From positions 3,650,001 to 3,714,000 of the forward strand of contig JARFJB010001495.1 in assembly GCA_036346205.1 (NCBI GenBank): a stretch of 64,000 nt of DNA, read 5' to 3'. The translations under genes and the position numbers were made by a program. Every line of letters begins with the position of its first letter. Within the stretch, counting starts at the first letter, position 1. Source of the DNA: Vesta saturnalis. Lineage: Eukaryota; Arthropoda; Insecta; Coleoptera; Lampyridae. The notes under the pieces were generated by a model that saw only the letters and a list, made by a program, of their open reading frames with translations, did not search any database and was not told where the DNA came from. Positions 48,395 to 59,615 of this stretch are shown here, in pieces.

Positions 48395-48450
48395 TATTAT
48401 AGTCTAAACGTTTCGATAACACTTACAGTTATCTTCGTCAGTGGTAATAT
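48395..48450 (-). ncRNA. Candidate hammerhead ribozyme (lineage 3 tail)
   Basis: On the minus strand: CTGACGA (48,441-48,435), one unpaired base, helix II GATAAC/GTTATC with a 7-base loop, then GAAAC and GTT. Flanking sequence supplies a helix I (ATATTA before the core, TAATAT after) with an internal loop. Helix III would be minimal, as in Penelope-like hammerheads, where two copies may pair. It lies 3' of a minus-strand GIY-YIG relic, the expected place. Cleavage is inferred only. Confidence 0.55.
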
Positions 48451-48959
48451 CTATTAAAATTATAACAGCTTGAGAAACGTATAAAGCGAACTATAGAGTT
48501 AAATTGTATTGAAGAATGACTAGATCATTAAAAATTAAATATTATTAAACTGTCTTAAAGATGACAAATCAGAACACCCTCTAACGGTCGAAAGCTAACA
48601 ATGAAAAATGTCAGCCAAAAAACACACTTAACAAAATTTAAAGTTATGATGTTAAGTGTAAAGTTGTGAAAAACTTCAATTTGAAAATGATAGAAGCATT
48701 CACAAATATATACATGACATCGATTAAAATAATCCAGTTAAATCTAACAAAGAAATAGATATGTCAATAAGTGCAAGTGTTTTAACAATGAAAAGCGTAA
48801 TGCAGAAGATTTTATGTAATATTTTAATTTTAATCTTAATCTCAACTACTTATGTTAAATTATAATGCTTATTTGGTAAAGCATTTGCTTTAAGTAGTAG
48901 GAAAAACAGCAAGAAACCTAGACATACCAAAAGTCAAAATTTAAAATCAAAATCAAGAT

Positions 48960-49440
48960 GTATCATTATGTTTTTTTTTTTTAATTATAAGATGCCAAAA
49001 CCTGTTTAAACGGAGATTTTCTTCTTGTCTATTAAAATTATTAGGGTGTTTATGTATCTCAATAGCTTCAAGTTGTAAACGAACAAGATAATGAGTTTAT
49101 CTTGACAATATTTCCATATTTACATTAGTGAAGGCATGGTCAGCTACCGCAGACTTGTCTCGTTGACCTAATCTACAAAATCTCATGTGTTCTTTATGTC
49201 TTGTATCAAAGCTAAATTTTGTGACTCCAATGTATACTTTTCCACATGAACAAGATAACTTACACACTCCGGAAGATGATGAGTTTGAAACATCTTTAGG
49301 TGATCTTAAATATTCATTAATTTTTCTTATGGGCTTAAAAATGGTAGTAATGCCATATTTAATTGGGATTTTTCAATTCTATCGGTAACATTAGCTATGA
49401 AAGGAAGAAAAGCAGTACCAACATTAAGAACTGGTTTTTC
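48960..49440 (-). pseudogene. Penelope-like GIY-YIG endonuclease relic (lineage 3)
   Basis: Minus strand from about 49,440: PVLNVGTAFLPFIANVTDRI, then, after a one-base shift, IKYGITTIFKPIRKINEYLR, SSGVCKLSCSCGKVYIGVTK (the GIY-YIG core as VYIG with its preceding cysteines), the conserved arginine in DTRHKEHMRFCR, AVADHAFT and, past a stop, LQLEAIEIHKHPNNFNR carrying the family glutamate. It is a distinct lineage from copies A and B by sequence. It appears inserted into, or joined within, copy A, whose tail reappears at 49,520. Confidence 0.8.
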
Positions 49441-49470
49441 TTTAAGGTTATATGTAGAAGGTGTAATAAC

Positions 49471-49472
<2 letters not shown>

Positions 49473-49523
<51 letters not shown>
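49473..49523. repeat. (AT)n microsatellite
   Basis: About 25 AT units, at the same relative place as the tract at 62,400-62,448 in copy B. Confidence 0.9.
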
Positions 49524-49525
<2 letters not shown>

Positions 49526-49680
49526 TACAAGTGAAAGGTACCAATATCGAATCTGAGAGTAGTCAACTGCTTGGGAAAAAATAATAATACATGAATACGA
49601 CTCAAGTGCGAAAACAGTCTTTCTGAGGACTAACCCTGATGACGGAATCAGAGACTGCTTCGAAATGTCGCTCTATAAAA
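49524..49680 (+). mobile_element. 3' tail of Penelope-like copy A
   Basis: Matches the tail after copy B (62,500-62,665): AGTGAAAGGTACCAA, ACGACTCAAGTGCGAAAACA, GAGGACTAACCCTGATGACG, TCGAAATGTCGC. The following (CA)n begins immediately. Confidence 0.7.
49632..49672 (+). ncRNA. Decayed hammerhead-ribozyme core (copy A tail)
   Basis: CTGATGA (49,636-49,642) and GAAATGTC (49,662-49,669) are kept. Helix II is mutated (GGAATC against GCTTC, one base lost), so activity is unlikely. It is homologous to the better copy at 62,620. Confidence 0.45.
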
Positions 49681-49681
49681 G

Positions 49682-49685
49682 CACA

Positions 49686-49776
<91 letters not shown>

Positions 49777-50048
49777 CACATAAACTGACACACACACACA
49801 CGCACACGCACACGCACACGCACACGCACACGCACACGCACACGCACATGCACACACACGCACACGTTCACGCACATGCACACGCACGCACACACACGTT
49901 CACGCACACGCACATCGTCACGTCACACGCACACGTACACGCCACGCTCACGCACAGGCACACGCACACGCACACGCACACGCGCACGCACGCATGCACG
50001 TACGCACGCACGCCCGCCCACACGCACGCACGCACGCACACACACGCA
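49682..50048. repeat. (CA)n and CACACG microsatellite
   Basis: (CA)n to about 49,790, then CACGCA hexamers, then CG-richer variants. The right flank is the 5' end of a reversed HINE-like copy. Apparent open frames are repeat artefacts. Confidence 0.95.
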
Positions 50049-50140
50049 TAGTGTTCTAAAATGAGGTAATAAGTTGATTTAGCGAAAGTAAAAAAAGGCG
50101 ATAGCACACCTTTCTATATCTACATATACGTAAGTGAGGT
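50049..50140 (-). mobile_element. HINE-like 5' end fragment
   Basis: TTCTAAAATGAGGTAATAAG, TTGATTTAGCGAAAGTAAAA and CCTTTCTATATCTACATATAC match the family 5' region in reverse, directly beside the microsatellite as in other copies. Confidence 0.6.
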
Positions 50141-50394
50141 TTTAAGTTAATCACCATTTCGACGTATTGTAACCAATTTTTTTTTGTGTTTGTGGGCCAA
50201 GATCTTGATACTAACGCATATACCAGTGCGTATCAATTACTAATAGTTATTAGCATTACCCGTTACCAGAATTTTGCCTTACTAAAAGATTTCCACCTTT
50301 AACGTGGCAATCGTTGTATTGCCGCGGGAACTACAGTATTTTCTTATCCGAGAAGAATGAATGATTTGGTTTTTATTCGCTTTAGAAAAGAACT

Positions 50395-50478
50395 GCTACT
50401 TCGGCCAGGTTTGGACCGACCCCGTTCCGGTGAACGGCAGGCACTTTAACCATTCCACCACCGAGGCAGCTTGAAACT
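50395..50478 (-). repeat. tRNA-derived SINE head
   Basis: On the minus strand GCCTCGGTGGTGGAATGGTT carries an A-box-like TGGTGGAATGG, and 37 bases on lies a B-box-like GGTCGGTCCAAACC. The two ends (GCCTCGG, CCGAAG) can partly pair as an acceptor stem. It is too irregular for a functional tRNA. Confidence 0.5.
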
Positions 50479-52049
50479 AATTGTTTATATTATTGAATTC
50501 AGATTTTGGATTTATTATTTAACACACATGCGTGTGTTAAATAATACTTGTTTGTATTATTGTGGCTAGTAAATAATTATTTCACTTTGGTAATTAAATA
50601 GTACATAATACTACTTTTTTTATTCGAGTTTCTTGCTTTAGGCAATTTCATTGTTAATATTAGATTTATGACAAGTCCTAAATATGTACATTTTGTATAC
50701 TTCTGGTGACGTCTACTGCAGGTTAAGTTTGGACGAATATACAAAGTCTGAACTTCAAAAAAAGTAGAACGTAATAAAATATTATGAAAGTTTAAGTAAT
50801 AAGGTTACTTATAGTGACCTTAACATAACTTTAGTTTTTCAACAACTCGATTTCATTTTGATTATAAATTTATTCAAAAGTAGGCTTTCGATAAGTAACA
50901 CTAAGTAACAATTACGATCGTTAACTTCGGAAGTAACAAATATTTAATGGGGTCACTTTCATATACTATATTAAAAATACTATAAATTAATCATAATTTC
51001 CGTTTTCAATAAAATTAAAAGCAATTTCCTGTGTCGTTTATTATCTCGTTTCCTCAAGAAACATGAAAAATTTACACTTATTCTATTGATAACAAGTAGA
51101 CAAAGAATTGCTATAGAGAACAGTGATTGCGTTATAAAATATAACAAATCGGAAGGAACACGAACGCAATGAAAAAATTAAAAAAAAAGTTTTTTTTACA
51201 CATATAAGGTTGATAAAGAAAATAACATTGAGAATTTACTAGAATAGCAAATTTAAGAATATACTGAAAATCAGAAACAAGGTCAGTTTCAGAATGGCTA
51301 TTTCTAACTAGTTCATACTTCCTTTTATATTTTTACAAAAAGTAAGCTTAGATTTTCTGTTACAGTTAAGCAATTTAAAATATAAAATTACGTATGCAAT
51401 TTTTTGGTTGCGACAAAACATGTTATATAGACAAAACTACAAAATTTTCTCCCTTTGTGTAGTATTTTACAATTTTTAAATAGAAAAACAATAATACGAA
51501 ATTCCATATAATTATTAAACAAAATGACACATAAATTTTAAATTCGATAATCCAAATAACGATTATTTACCATTTCTCAAATGATAATGACAAAGACCAT
51601 ACTAACTTTAACGTTATATCAGATTTATCAATAATTGAATTGATTTTGAAACTTGCTTAGCTTTGTATGAAAATTTTTATAAGAATAACTTACCTAACGT
51701 GTATAAACATAATTAAAAAATACCTAAAAGATAAGTATTTTAATTATCTAACATTGATTTTTTAAGAAAGTGTACTTTTTGCCATAAAGTTCTTATATTC
51801 CCATTAAGCGCAGGTACTCTTTTGATTTTTTAGTGTTTATTTATTACTCAACAGGAAACTGTCATTAAAAAACTTAACTTTTTGTTTAATAAAGATTTCT
51901 TCGATTTTTTTAATGAATGGTTTTGAAGATATTCACAAAATGTACATAAAGTACCTTTATTTGCGAATACATACAATACAAAGGTTAGAAGCGAGATATT
52001 TCACTTTGAATATGAATCATTACAATGTGTTACGTTATCATGGCTATAG
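50479..52049. other. AT-rich DNA, nothing recognised
   Basis: About 1.6 kb without supported gene, exon or repeat. A short palindrome TATTTAACACACATGCGTGTGTTAAATAAT surrounds 50,530 (perfect 14-base arms). Confidence 0.5.
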
Positions 52050-52275
52050 GTAGACACACACAGGCACACACACGCACGCACAGCACGCATACGCACACGC
52101 ATACACGGACACGTACACGCACACGCACTCGCATACGCACACGCATTCGTGCACGCAAAAGCACACACGCACACACACAACTCACAAACAGTCTATATGA
52201 CTTCAAAACCCCTAAAAACGTGTAAATCCGTTGAAAACTCGATATAAATTTTGTTCACGGAAACAATACTGTTTT
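52050..52275. repeat. CACACG-type microsatellite with conserved right flank
   Basis: Hexamer-like CACACGCA units (52,052-52,180). The right flank AAAACGTGTAAATCCGTTGA and AAACTCGATATAAATTTTG recurs inverted at 63,575-63,630, so the tract belongs to another interspersed repeat. Confidence 0.7.
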
Positions 52276-53361
52276 TGTGATGCATCGCGAATAAGAAAGT
52301 AAAACGCCATAGACTGTCTTTAGAGTTACAATTCTTGAAAATAATTTAAATAAAAACTCCAAATTTTGAAATGTGGGCTTTAGTTGAGAGACACATTTTT
52401 TAATAAGGCACGCATTTCCCAAAACTCAACATCAAATGGAGTTGAATCCTCATGTCACATAGAACTCAGCTTTAAGAACTACTAATTTAAAGATTTTCTG
52501 AACACTTGTTTACCTACAGTTCTACGTCTATCAGAGACATGGATCACGGGTCCTGCTATTGTAAGTTTGTAACGTGCAAAAATCGATATCGGATACTTTC
52601 TGGCCGATTCTATAAATTTTCTGATTATTACTGTTTGCTAAAACAAAATTTTTCTGTAGCCTGAATAGTTAGGATTGCTATTTACTTCGGTTTACTCGTT
52701 ACTTATTTCCCTACCAAAATGAGCTAAATTTTCTGTATTAATTGTCTTTACCATTTATTATAATTGATTAAATTATTTCTTAGGCGTATTTATATTTCTT
52801 ATTTCTAAAAATAAACCTACCAGTGCCACCCATACGTGGGTTCTGGTTAGCTGTAATTTCTTACATTTTATAGGTATCTGTCACTTCGCTAAATAACCAC
52901 TAGAAGGTGATACCATTAAATAATTACATATTACTAAACATGCTTTATTGAAATACATCTGTTTAACAATGTTAAAAATTGATAAGGAAATTTTGTTGAA
53001 TACCCTGTTTCTAAGGTGTGGTTTCTTAACGGCCATTTTGTGTAGTGTAAAATATATTTTAGAAAATTTCTCTCGTTGCTGTTCTTCGGTGTGTAAATCA
53101 CCAGTTTTAGATGAAAATTTTCCACAAAAAATATTTCTTCATTTGGCGAAGATATAAAAAAAATGTTACTTACACACACATGGTAAGTTTAGCTTGATTT
53201 TCTTCAATCTCACTATAATTGGAATCTTTCTTTTAAAATACGATATTTAAATTGAAAGAAGTATATTTAACTATTTCGTGGTAAATTATCACTTATAGCT
53301 CGTCTTCGATATATAGAGGTAAAACAACGTTATAGAAATAAATTGCTATTATATATCTTAC
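52276..53361. other. AT-rich DNA; one long open stretch of uncertain meaning
   Basis: Near 52,907-53,135 the minus strand stays open for over 70 codons (including KMAVKKPHLRNRVFNKISLS) to a stop. I recognise no family and see no convincing acceptor, so it is not called as coding. Confidence 0.4.
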
Positions 53362-53528
53362 CTTATTTCTAGCTTCTTTTGTTTCTGCTTTATCTTCTCG
53401 TCTGTCATTCTCTTCGTTTACTTTACATAGTCGTTGAATACCCGTTAGTGTACCTTTCGTCTCGCTTTTGGCTTTGCTACGATGTGCTCTTAACTGGGAC
53501 TGCTCGTAAATGACTACAGGTAGCTGTG
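53362..53528 (-). CDS. Candidate internal coding exon of an unknown gene
   Basis: A 167-base minus-strand exon between an acceptor (TTCTATCCTCGTAATTGCAG, AG at 53,529-53,530) and a consensus donor (AAG then GTAAGA, 53,361-53,356). One frame is open for 55 codons after two leading bases: QLPVVIYEQSQLRAHRSKAK, then a highly charged stretch including NEENDRREDKAETKEARNK, probably helical. Base composition is less AT-rich than its surroundings, as expected of coding DNA. I do not recognise the protein and cannot place the neighbouring exons. It could be an internal exon of a large host gene spread over 50-60 kb, or part of an unknown element. Confidence 0.4.
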
Positions 53529-54918
53529 CTGCAATTACGAGGATAGAATTTAAACGGTATTAACTACTGCAGTATGCGTCCATCAAAAGGTTAGATTATT
53601 CCATTACGTAATAATAAACATTGTATTGCTGAATTTACTTTTGAACTTAGCATCGGTTACACGCTGTCTTCCGCAGCGATAACTGTAGTGTCTAAGCAAA
53701 AGTGCCTTTAAATTAATTATATTACAACATTTTTTTAATACATTGTTTACCTTTATTGCAACTTCGGTGTCATCTTGTTAGCCGAATTCATTTAAGCTTC
53801 GTAAAGATTTCACTAGTATAAAACTGTTATAAGTTGATCCAATCATTAACTAATATGTTGTGCACTTAATTTAACCAAATTCAGAGTGATTATTACTAAA
53901 CTTTTACATAAAACACCCAGTGTTGTCTTAGCATTTAGCTTCCATCTTTGATATTATCTTAACTACTGTTTAGGCTATTGTGCGCAGTAGCAGTAAACCA
54001 AAGCATAAATTGTATATATCGGTTGTTGTCGATGTCGTATTGTTTATACTATATGTGTTAGCTTTTAAGTAGAAAGTTTCTTTTATGGAGGTTAAGAGTG
54101 TTCAGATCATTGATCTCTAATTGGAAATTGGTTAGTCATCCGATATGCATGTTAGTTTATGAACTGAACAAGCTTCTCCGATTATCTATATATATTTGAA
54201 TTTGTGATTGTTAAGGGAGGTTTGTGTTTGGATATTGTGAAACGAAAGACCAAAGTGTTACCTTTCTAACCTAAACTATTGCGGTTATATATGTGTATAT
54301 AAATTTTCCTTTTCAGGGTTACGTTTTATGAAAGATCTTCCAGCGTAGCAGAGAGGGGCATTACGTCCTTTTATTAAATTAGTTGAATTGATTAAAGGTG
54401 AATTTACTACCAGTAAAATCTCGCGGCTTGCCCTCGTCACTAATCATTTTGCAAGTATATGTTAATTCCGAAACTTTAGTGTTTCACATTGCGATAGTCA
54501 GATAAGGCTACACTTATCTTTGGGGTTGGGGTAAAATTGCATGTTGGATAGGCATGATGTTATTATATATATAGATATTAAAATTTATAAGGTTAATTAT
54601 TGTTGGTAAATTTATAATAAATTTACGCTTGTTAAGGGATTGTAGTTTATCTGTTAAATCCTGTTTCTTCCCTGGGCGTTAGGGCTTCTTAAGAATTAAT
54701 AATTGTATTTTAAACTTTGGTCGCTATTTCTCGTTTGGCTTCTTTATCTATCTGCCTACAATTTATTTCTCGTTTTATAACAACCTAACCATATTTTACT
54801 TCTTATAACACTTTAAAACACCACGTTGAGTCTTCTCTCAATGACTTGAGTTACAGTAGCTAACTAATTCCTCCCCATTTTATGTAACGTGCTGGTTAGC
54901 TACTTTGCATTTTATGTA
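53529..54918. other. AT-rich DNA, nothing else recognised
   Basis: No additional exon or repeat could be supported. If the exon at 53,362 is real, this is its upstream intron. Confidence 0.4.
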
Positions 54919-55380
54919 CAGGGTGGCCAAATTTCGATGTTTTAATAGGGAATGTCGTAAACTTTAGTTCGTATGAAAAAATGAACCTCGCATCCTCGAT
55001 ATTTTTTTGAGAAAAACTCAATGGTGCATTTCAAATTTGGCTAACGTCTTTTGTTTTCGAGTTATGGGCAAAAATTCAGATTTTCGAGTTTTCATTTTAT
55101 GGCCGTATCTCGTTTACTTATAAAAAAAAGTAATTTCTACCTTCTTCATGCACTTTTTTGATAAGAATGCAGTGGTGTAGTCAATTCTTCAAAATATTCT
55201 TGAAATTCGAATTATAACATAAAGTAGTGTTTCTTTATATGGAATGTGTAGTTGGTTATGACACCAAAAAATTATTAATTTTTTTCTGATTCCAACGAAA
55301 CATATATAATTTGGGGTGGGCTCAAGTTATTCATTTTTACTGCTTTTTAGCAAAAAATATTTGTTTAGGACATGTCTTGA
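54919..55380 (+). mobile_element. Terminal fragment of a mariner-like element
   Basis: Begins CAGGGTGGCCAAATTTCGATG right after TA (54,917-54,918), the same style of end as CAGGGTCCGCC at 9,379. It is followed by the AT-rich, TTTTCGAGTTATGGGCAAAA-type subterminal sequence common to such elements. No transposase and no second end were found. Confidence 0.5.
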
Positions 55381-55394
55381 AATCACTTACAAAG

Positions 55395-55475
55395 GCTTAG
55401 TCTGCGGTAACATAGTCTGATCAGCATTCGGAAAGTAATAGGTTCGATCCCCGTTACCGTCTACCTTGTATAAGG
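55395..55475 (+). repeat. tRNA-derived SINE head with perfect B box
   Basis: GCGGTAACATAGTCTGATCA supplies an A-box-like start, and GGTTCGATCCC (about 55,440-55,450) is a perfect B box. CGGTAAC and GTTACCG can pair at the ends. The interval is too short for a normal tRNA cloverleaf, so a SINE or tRNA relic is more likely than a gene. Confidence 0.55.
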
Positions 55476-55935
55476 TTTTTAGGGAATTTTCCTCATACAC
55501 ATATAGTGACACGATCATTGCGTGTACGCAAATCATGTGAGAGTAAATAGAAAACTATCGACTGATACCTACCTATACCACAGAGTATTATATACTCTTT
55601 GCCTATACTTAATGTTTTTTCAAAAATATTAACCAAAGTGGTTTATTATCGGATGTCATTCTTGAATATACACTAATTGCAGGTACTAAACATGATCGTT
55701 CTACTGAAGCAGCAGCTGTACAATCAGTTATTTACTGAAATGGATAAGCAAAATGAGTTGGTACTATTTTTTTTACTTAAGTTGATACAGCTATGTAATC
55801 AAATTTGTATAACATAGGAATTAGGGGTTCTCTTAATTGGATACTTTCGTTCTTATTAAACGGACAATTAATTGTAGAAGTCAATCATCATCGATCGAAA
55901 AATCAAAATAAAAAAATTTTTTTTTAATTAATTTA
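55476..55935. other. AT-rich DNA, nothing recognised
   Basis: Possibly the 3' body of the SINE at its start. No other signal. Confidence 0.4.
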
Positions 55936-56175
55936 GAAGTAGCACAATTCTCTATCATTGGTCCATTAGTTTTTTTACTATACGCAAGCGATCTGCCCTT
56001 AAACATTAAAACAAGAAGTGTTGTGAGTTATGCACGATACATCCATTATGGCTATCGGTGAGACATTTTGTAAATTAAAAGGTACTATTAATAATATAAC
56101 AAAAGAATTTAAAAATAGGTGTGATAAAAAGAGATTAATCTAGAATAGTGATAAAAGCTTTATGTTCGTAACAGC
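55936..56175 (+). pseudogene. Non-LTR reverse transcriptase fragment
   Basis: EVAQFSIIGPLVFLLYASDL corresponds to the family's PQGSILGPLLFLLYINDLP, followed at the right distance by VVSYARYIHY in place of YADDT. Then, past a stop, LKGTINNITKEFKNRCDKK and SDKSFMFVT match the usual thumb region (..F..W...N.L..N..KT..M.F). Only about 80 codons remain, with catalytic residues lost. It abuts the 56,184 duplicated block. Confidence 0.75.
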
Positions 56176-56183
56176 AAATCAAC

Positions 56184-57070
56184 GGCAGGGGTTCTAGGCA
56201 ACCTTTCTATAACATTTCTGGGCAGTTTTTTGGACAGTAACTTAAAATGGACAGATTAAATAAACCAGGTTTGTACAAAACTGAACAAGCTTTTTATTTA
56301 GTTGCTAATGATTGTTTTATAATGTTAGCTAACTGTATATTCTAAATATATATTGACTAATCCATATTATCTGTATCTTTCTGACAATAAAACATTTTTT
56401 TTCTGGTAATCCGTGTGTCTATTACTGTAGCAGAGAAGAAATTTATCTGATTCTGTTACACGCTTAACAATTTACGTACAATATAACAGGTTTGCCGAAT
56501 GACTACCTTTTGCATTGTTTTAAATGGGTTATAAAAAGATGGTTGGGCATGTTTAAACGAGACTGCAAAAGTTGTTTATTTATAACACCGGTATCAAAAA
56601 TTATTATTCGGATAACTTTGTGTAACTATTGGGTCTGTTGGATGTCAGTGCCTAAGTTTTGATATTTAGTCACCTTTTGGAGGTTTGCCGTTAGCGACAG
56701 CTAATATCAATAATGGAAGTTTTTTTAAGTGTCTTGCTGATCAGTATGTATGGGTGATTAGTGTCTACCGTTTTATCTGTAAATATCATCCTATCCCAGT
56801 ATAGTACAATATTTTCTGACTCGGTGGTCTTTGTAGAAAGGAAGCGGATTATTAATCATATCATGTTTTAACACTAGCTGACAGTGAATTACCTTAGCAA
56901 TTTCATATATGAATGGTAATGGTAATGGTAATGATATAATGAAGTTTAATGTAATGAGTTAATGGTAAGTGAAGTAAATGGTAAAGTATGGTAATGGTAA
57001 TGGTAATGGTATAATGGTAATGGTAATGGTATATGTAAGGTAATGGTAATAGTAATGAAATGGAAATAAA
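56184..57070 (+). repeat. ~0.9 kb duplicated block, copy 1, ending in TAATGG array
   Basis: Starts GGCAGGGGTTCTAGGCAACC. Further segments shared with copy 2 include TCTGGGCAGTTTT, AATAAACCAGGTTTGTAC, CAATTTACGTACAATATAA, ATTATTCGGATA, ATCCTATCCCAGT. It ends in (TAATGG)n and variants (56,910-57,070). No coding potential is visible. Confidence 0.75.
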
Positions 57071-57743
57071 TAATTAAATGAAATGGAGATGTGTAAAGGG
57101 ACGCCGTCAGATATCCCAAATATTTATTATTTTAATTAGTTCCTAAAGTTTATTAGCAAGACCGTCCTTTATTCAAAATTTTCCTGTCATGATTAATTAT
57201 TTGATAAGTAAAATACCAGTACTGATAATATTCACGGAATTTATTAAGATAAGTGACTGTAAATGCACAGGTGCAACAATTATAAAATTCGTAGAAGTTC
57301 TAGTAAAAGTTAAAATATTTTATAACGTTGCATAAAATTGCACAATAATTAATCATGCATCCTCCTCCAGACGTAAATCCCAAAACGTTTAAAAGTTTGT
57401 ATACGTCAGAGCATCTTCCACCAATACGGGTTTACGGAATCTCCACCAGTTTCGTAACCACCCTCGCGAATTTCTATAAAACGCGGCACGCGCTGCTGAA
57501 AAGAATTAATAGATTGTTTTAATGTCGTTGAATATAGTTTAATACAATTAAGATCGATTAATATCCGCGTTCGCGCCGACTGCTACCTGTTGTAAACCGC
57601 CCCTGTAACCGCCGTCCGAGTAAAATCGCGATCCCGAAGTAAAAGGTTAGAGTTGCAGAGATCTAACGTTGAAAGTACGTAAGTTGAGATACCTGGTGAT
57701 AGGGATATGCAGGGTGTAACCCGATATTTTTTACTAGAACACA
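57071..57743. other. AT-rich DNA with a GC-richer patch
   Basis: A patch at 57,455-57,640 is richer in CG (CACCCTCGCGAATTTC, CGCGGCACGCGCTGCTG). No gene or exon could be supported. Short minus-strand frames (57,583-57,774) have no motif. Confidence 0.4.
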
Positions 57744-57960
57744 TCATGTGGAGTTTGAAGGGTAGTTCCGACATTCCATTGAAAAGGAGATCCTTTCAAG
57801 TTTAACGGGCGTTTACCTAGATATAACAAAAGAGAGACTACTCTACATGGAGTTTGAAGGTAGTTGCCCGACATTCCATTTACCGACGGAGATCTTTTAC
57901 GTATATAACGGTAGTTGCCCATTACTACAAGGAGATCCACCTATACAAATTTAACGACAC
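57744..57960. repeat. Short tandem duplication (~98-bp unit)
   Basis: TGGAGTTTGAAGGGTAGTTC..GACATTCCATT..GGAGATC (57,749) recurs at 57,848 as TGGAGTTTGAAGGTAGTTGC, and a third partial unit (ACGGTAGTTGCCC..AAGGAGATCC) starts near 57,907. Confidence 0.7.
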
Positions 57961-58646
57961 TACAACAAAACACACTCGACAAACGTACCAGACCAAATAC
58001 CTGTAATTAAAACCTCGTCGGAAAGTAAGCCAACACCTAGTAAACACCTAATCCTAGTCTAGAAAACATACCGTAAATACTAGATGTCCGTCAGTATAAA
58101 TTATCGCCTGTAAAATTTAAAGTATCACCACCACCACCAAAAAACGTGACGTTGCTAAGAAAATGTACTGTAAACAGAAACTATCAGATAATCTCGTGTT
58201 AAATAATTCAAATATATTGTTAGACGAAATTCACTTTAAAATAAAAACGAAGGTTTTATATTTTAAAATGCAACATAACAAAAAGCTTTTATTTTATTTA
58301 AATAAAACCGGTACACTAAAATAATTAATATCGTAAAGGAAACAAATAATACGCCGCTACCGTACCAGCTACCTAAATAAACGAAAGCTTTCATTTATTT
58401 AAAGGCAATGAATAATTTAAGAAAATGTTTTTTATAAATTAGATGGGTTATGTTTTTAAATATAATAAAAATTAAAAAAAATTATATTAATTGCTTTTTT
58501 CACCTAATAAAAATTCCTGGTTTAATAAAGTAAACAAAATTAAAATGGTGAATGTAAACTAAGGAGATTATTCATTAGAATAGCTAGGTATAAAATGCTT
58601 TATTTTAACTTTAACCGACCACTTTAAAATATCATTATTCTTTAAA
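57961..58646. other. AT-rich DNA, nothing recognised
   Basis: No supported feature. Confidence 0.5.
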
Positions 58647-59530
58647 GGCAGGAGGTTCTAGGAACCGTGTTCTTAATTCTGGGCAGTTTTATGGACAGTT
58701 AACTTAAATGGTCAGATTTAATAAACCAGGTTTGTACGAATTACATGAAAAGATTTTTATTTAGTTGGCTAATTACGTTTTAAATTGTAAACATAAGACT
58801 GTATACTAAAATAATTAACCAATCCTTTATTAATTTATCTTCGACAACTCAAGAACCACTAACTTGTTCGGGACCCACAGACGGAGGATTTCATTACTGA
58901 TTGCAGGAGAAAAGTTTGTCTATTCATGTTAGCTTACAATTTACGTACAATATAAAGTTTAAATACTACCTTTTAGACTTGTAATTTAAATGGGATATAA
59001 AAAGTATGTATGGATTTATAAACGAACTAATATATTTTTATTTATAACACGTATCAAAATTATTATTCGGATATACTTTGTTAACTTTGGATTCAGTGCT
59101 AAGTATTATATATTTAGTACCTATTTGAGTTTGCGTTAAACTAATATAATAACTTGGAAGTTTTGTTAACGTGTTACTATAGACCTCGATCGTATTATGA
59201 AGGTACAGAATTAGTGCTAAAGGCAGTATTTATCTTAAATATAACCTATCCCAGTTCGTACAATATTATAAAACGTGATCGGATGGTAATTGGAATAGAA
59301 GAAGGGGATGTATGATGCATGATGCATGTTAGTAAGTAACGAACGTAAGCTACAGTAACGGTAATATTGCAATGTACGTAATCAGTAATGGTAAGGTAAG
59401 GTAATGGTAAGGTAATGGATAATGGTAATGGTAAGGTAAGTAAGGTAAGGTAAGGTAACGGTAAGTCAATGGTAACTAGTAAGTAGGTAATGCAGGTACT
59501 AGTAATGGTAATGGCAGAGGTAATGACGAT
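58647..59530 (+). repeat. ~0.9 kb duplicated block, copy 2, ending in GGTAA array
   Basis: Collinear with 56,184-57,070 (GGCAGGAGGTTCTAGGAACC, TCTGGGCAGTTTTATGGACAG, AATAAACCAGGTTTGTACG). The copy is shorter in many places through scattered small deletions. It ends in GGTAAT/GGTAAG repeats (59,380-59,530). Confidence 0.75.
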
Positions 59531-59615
59531 AGCAGTAGCAATAGCAGTATCAGTAGCAGTAGCAGTAGAGGTAGGAGTAGCAGTGGTAGTAGCAGTAGAA
59601 ATAGCAACAGCTAAG
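59531..59615. repeat. AGCAGT hexamer repeat
   Basis: AGCAGTAGCA, AGCAGTAGAG and variants immediately after the GGTAAT array. Confidence 0.85.

Noticed and set aside
52907..53179. Overlapping open frames on both strands near 53 kb
   Set aside because: One minus-strand frame is open for over 70 codons, but there is no clear acceptor, family or start, and the sequence resembles repeat-derived DNA. It is kept only as a note.
55395..55475. Functional tRNA gene
   Set aside because: The perfect B box and pairing ends are attractive, but the space between A and B boxes is too short for a D arm, anticodon arm and T stem. A SINE head is more likely.
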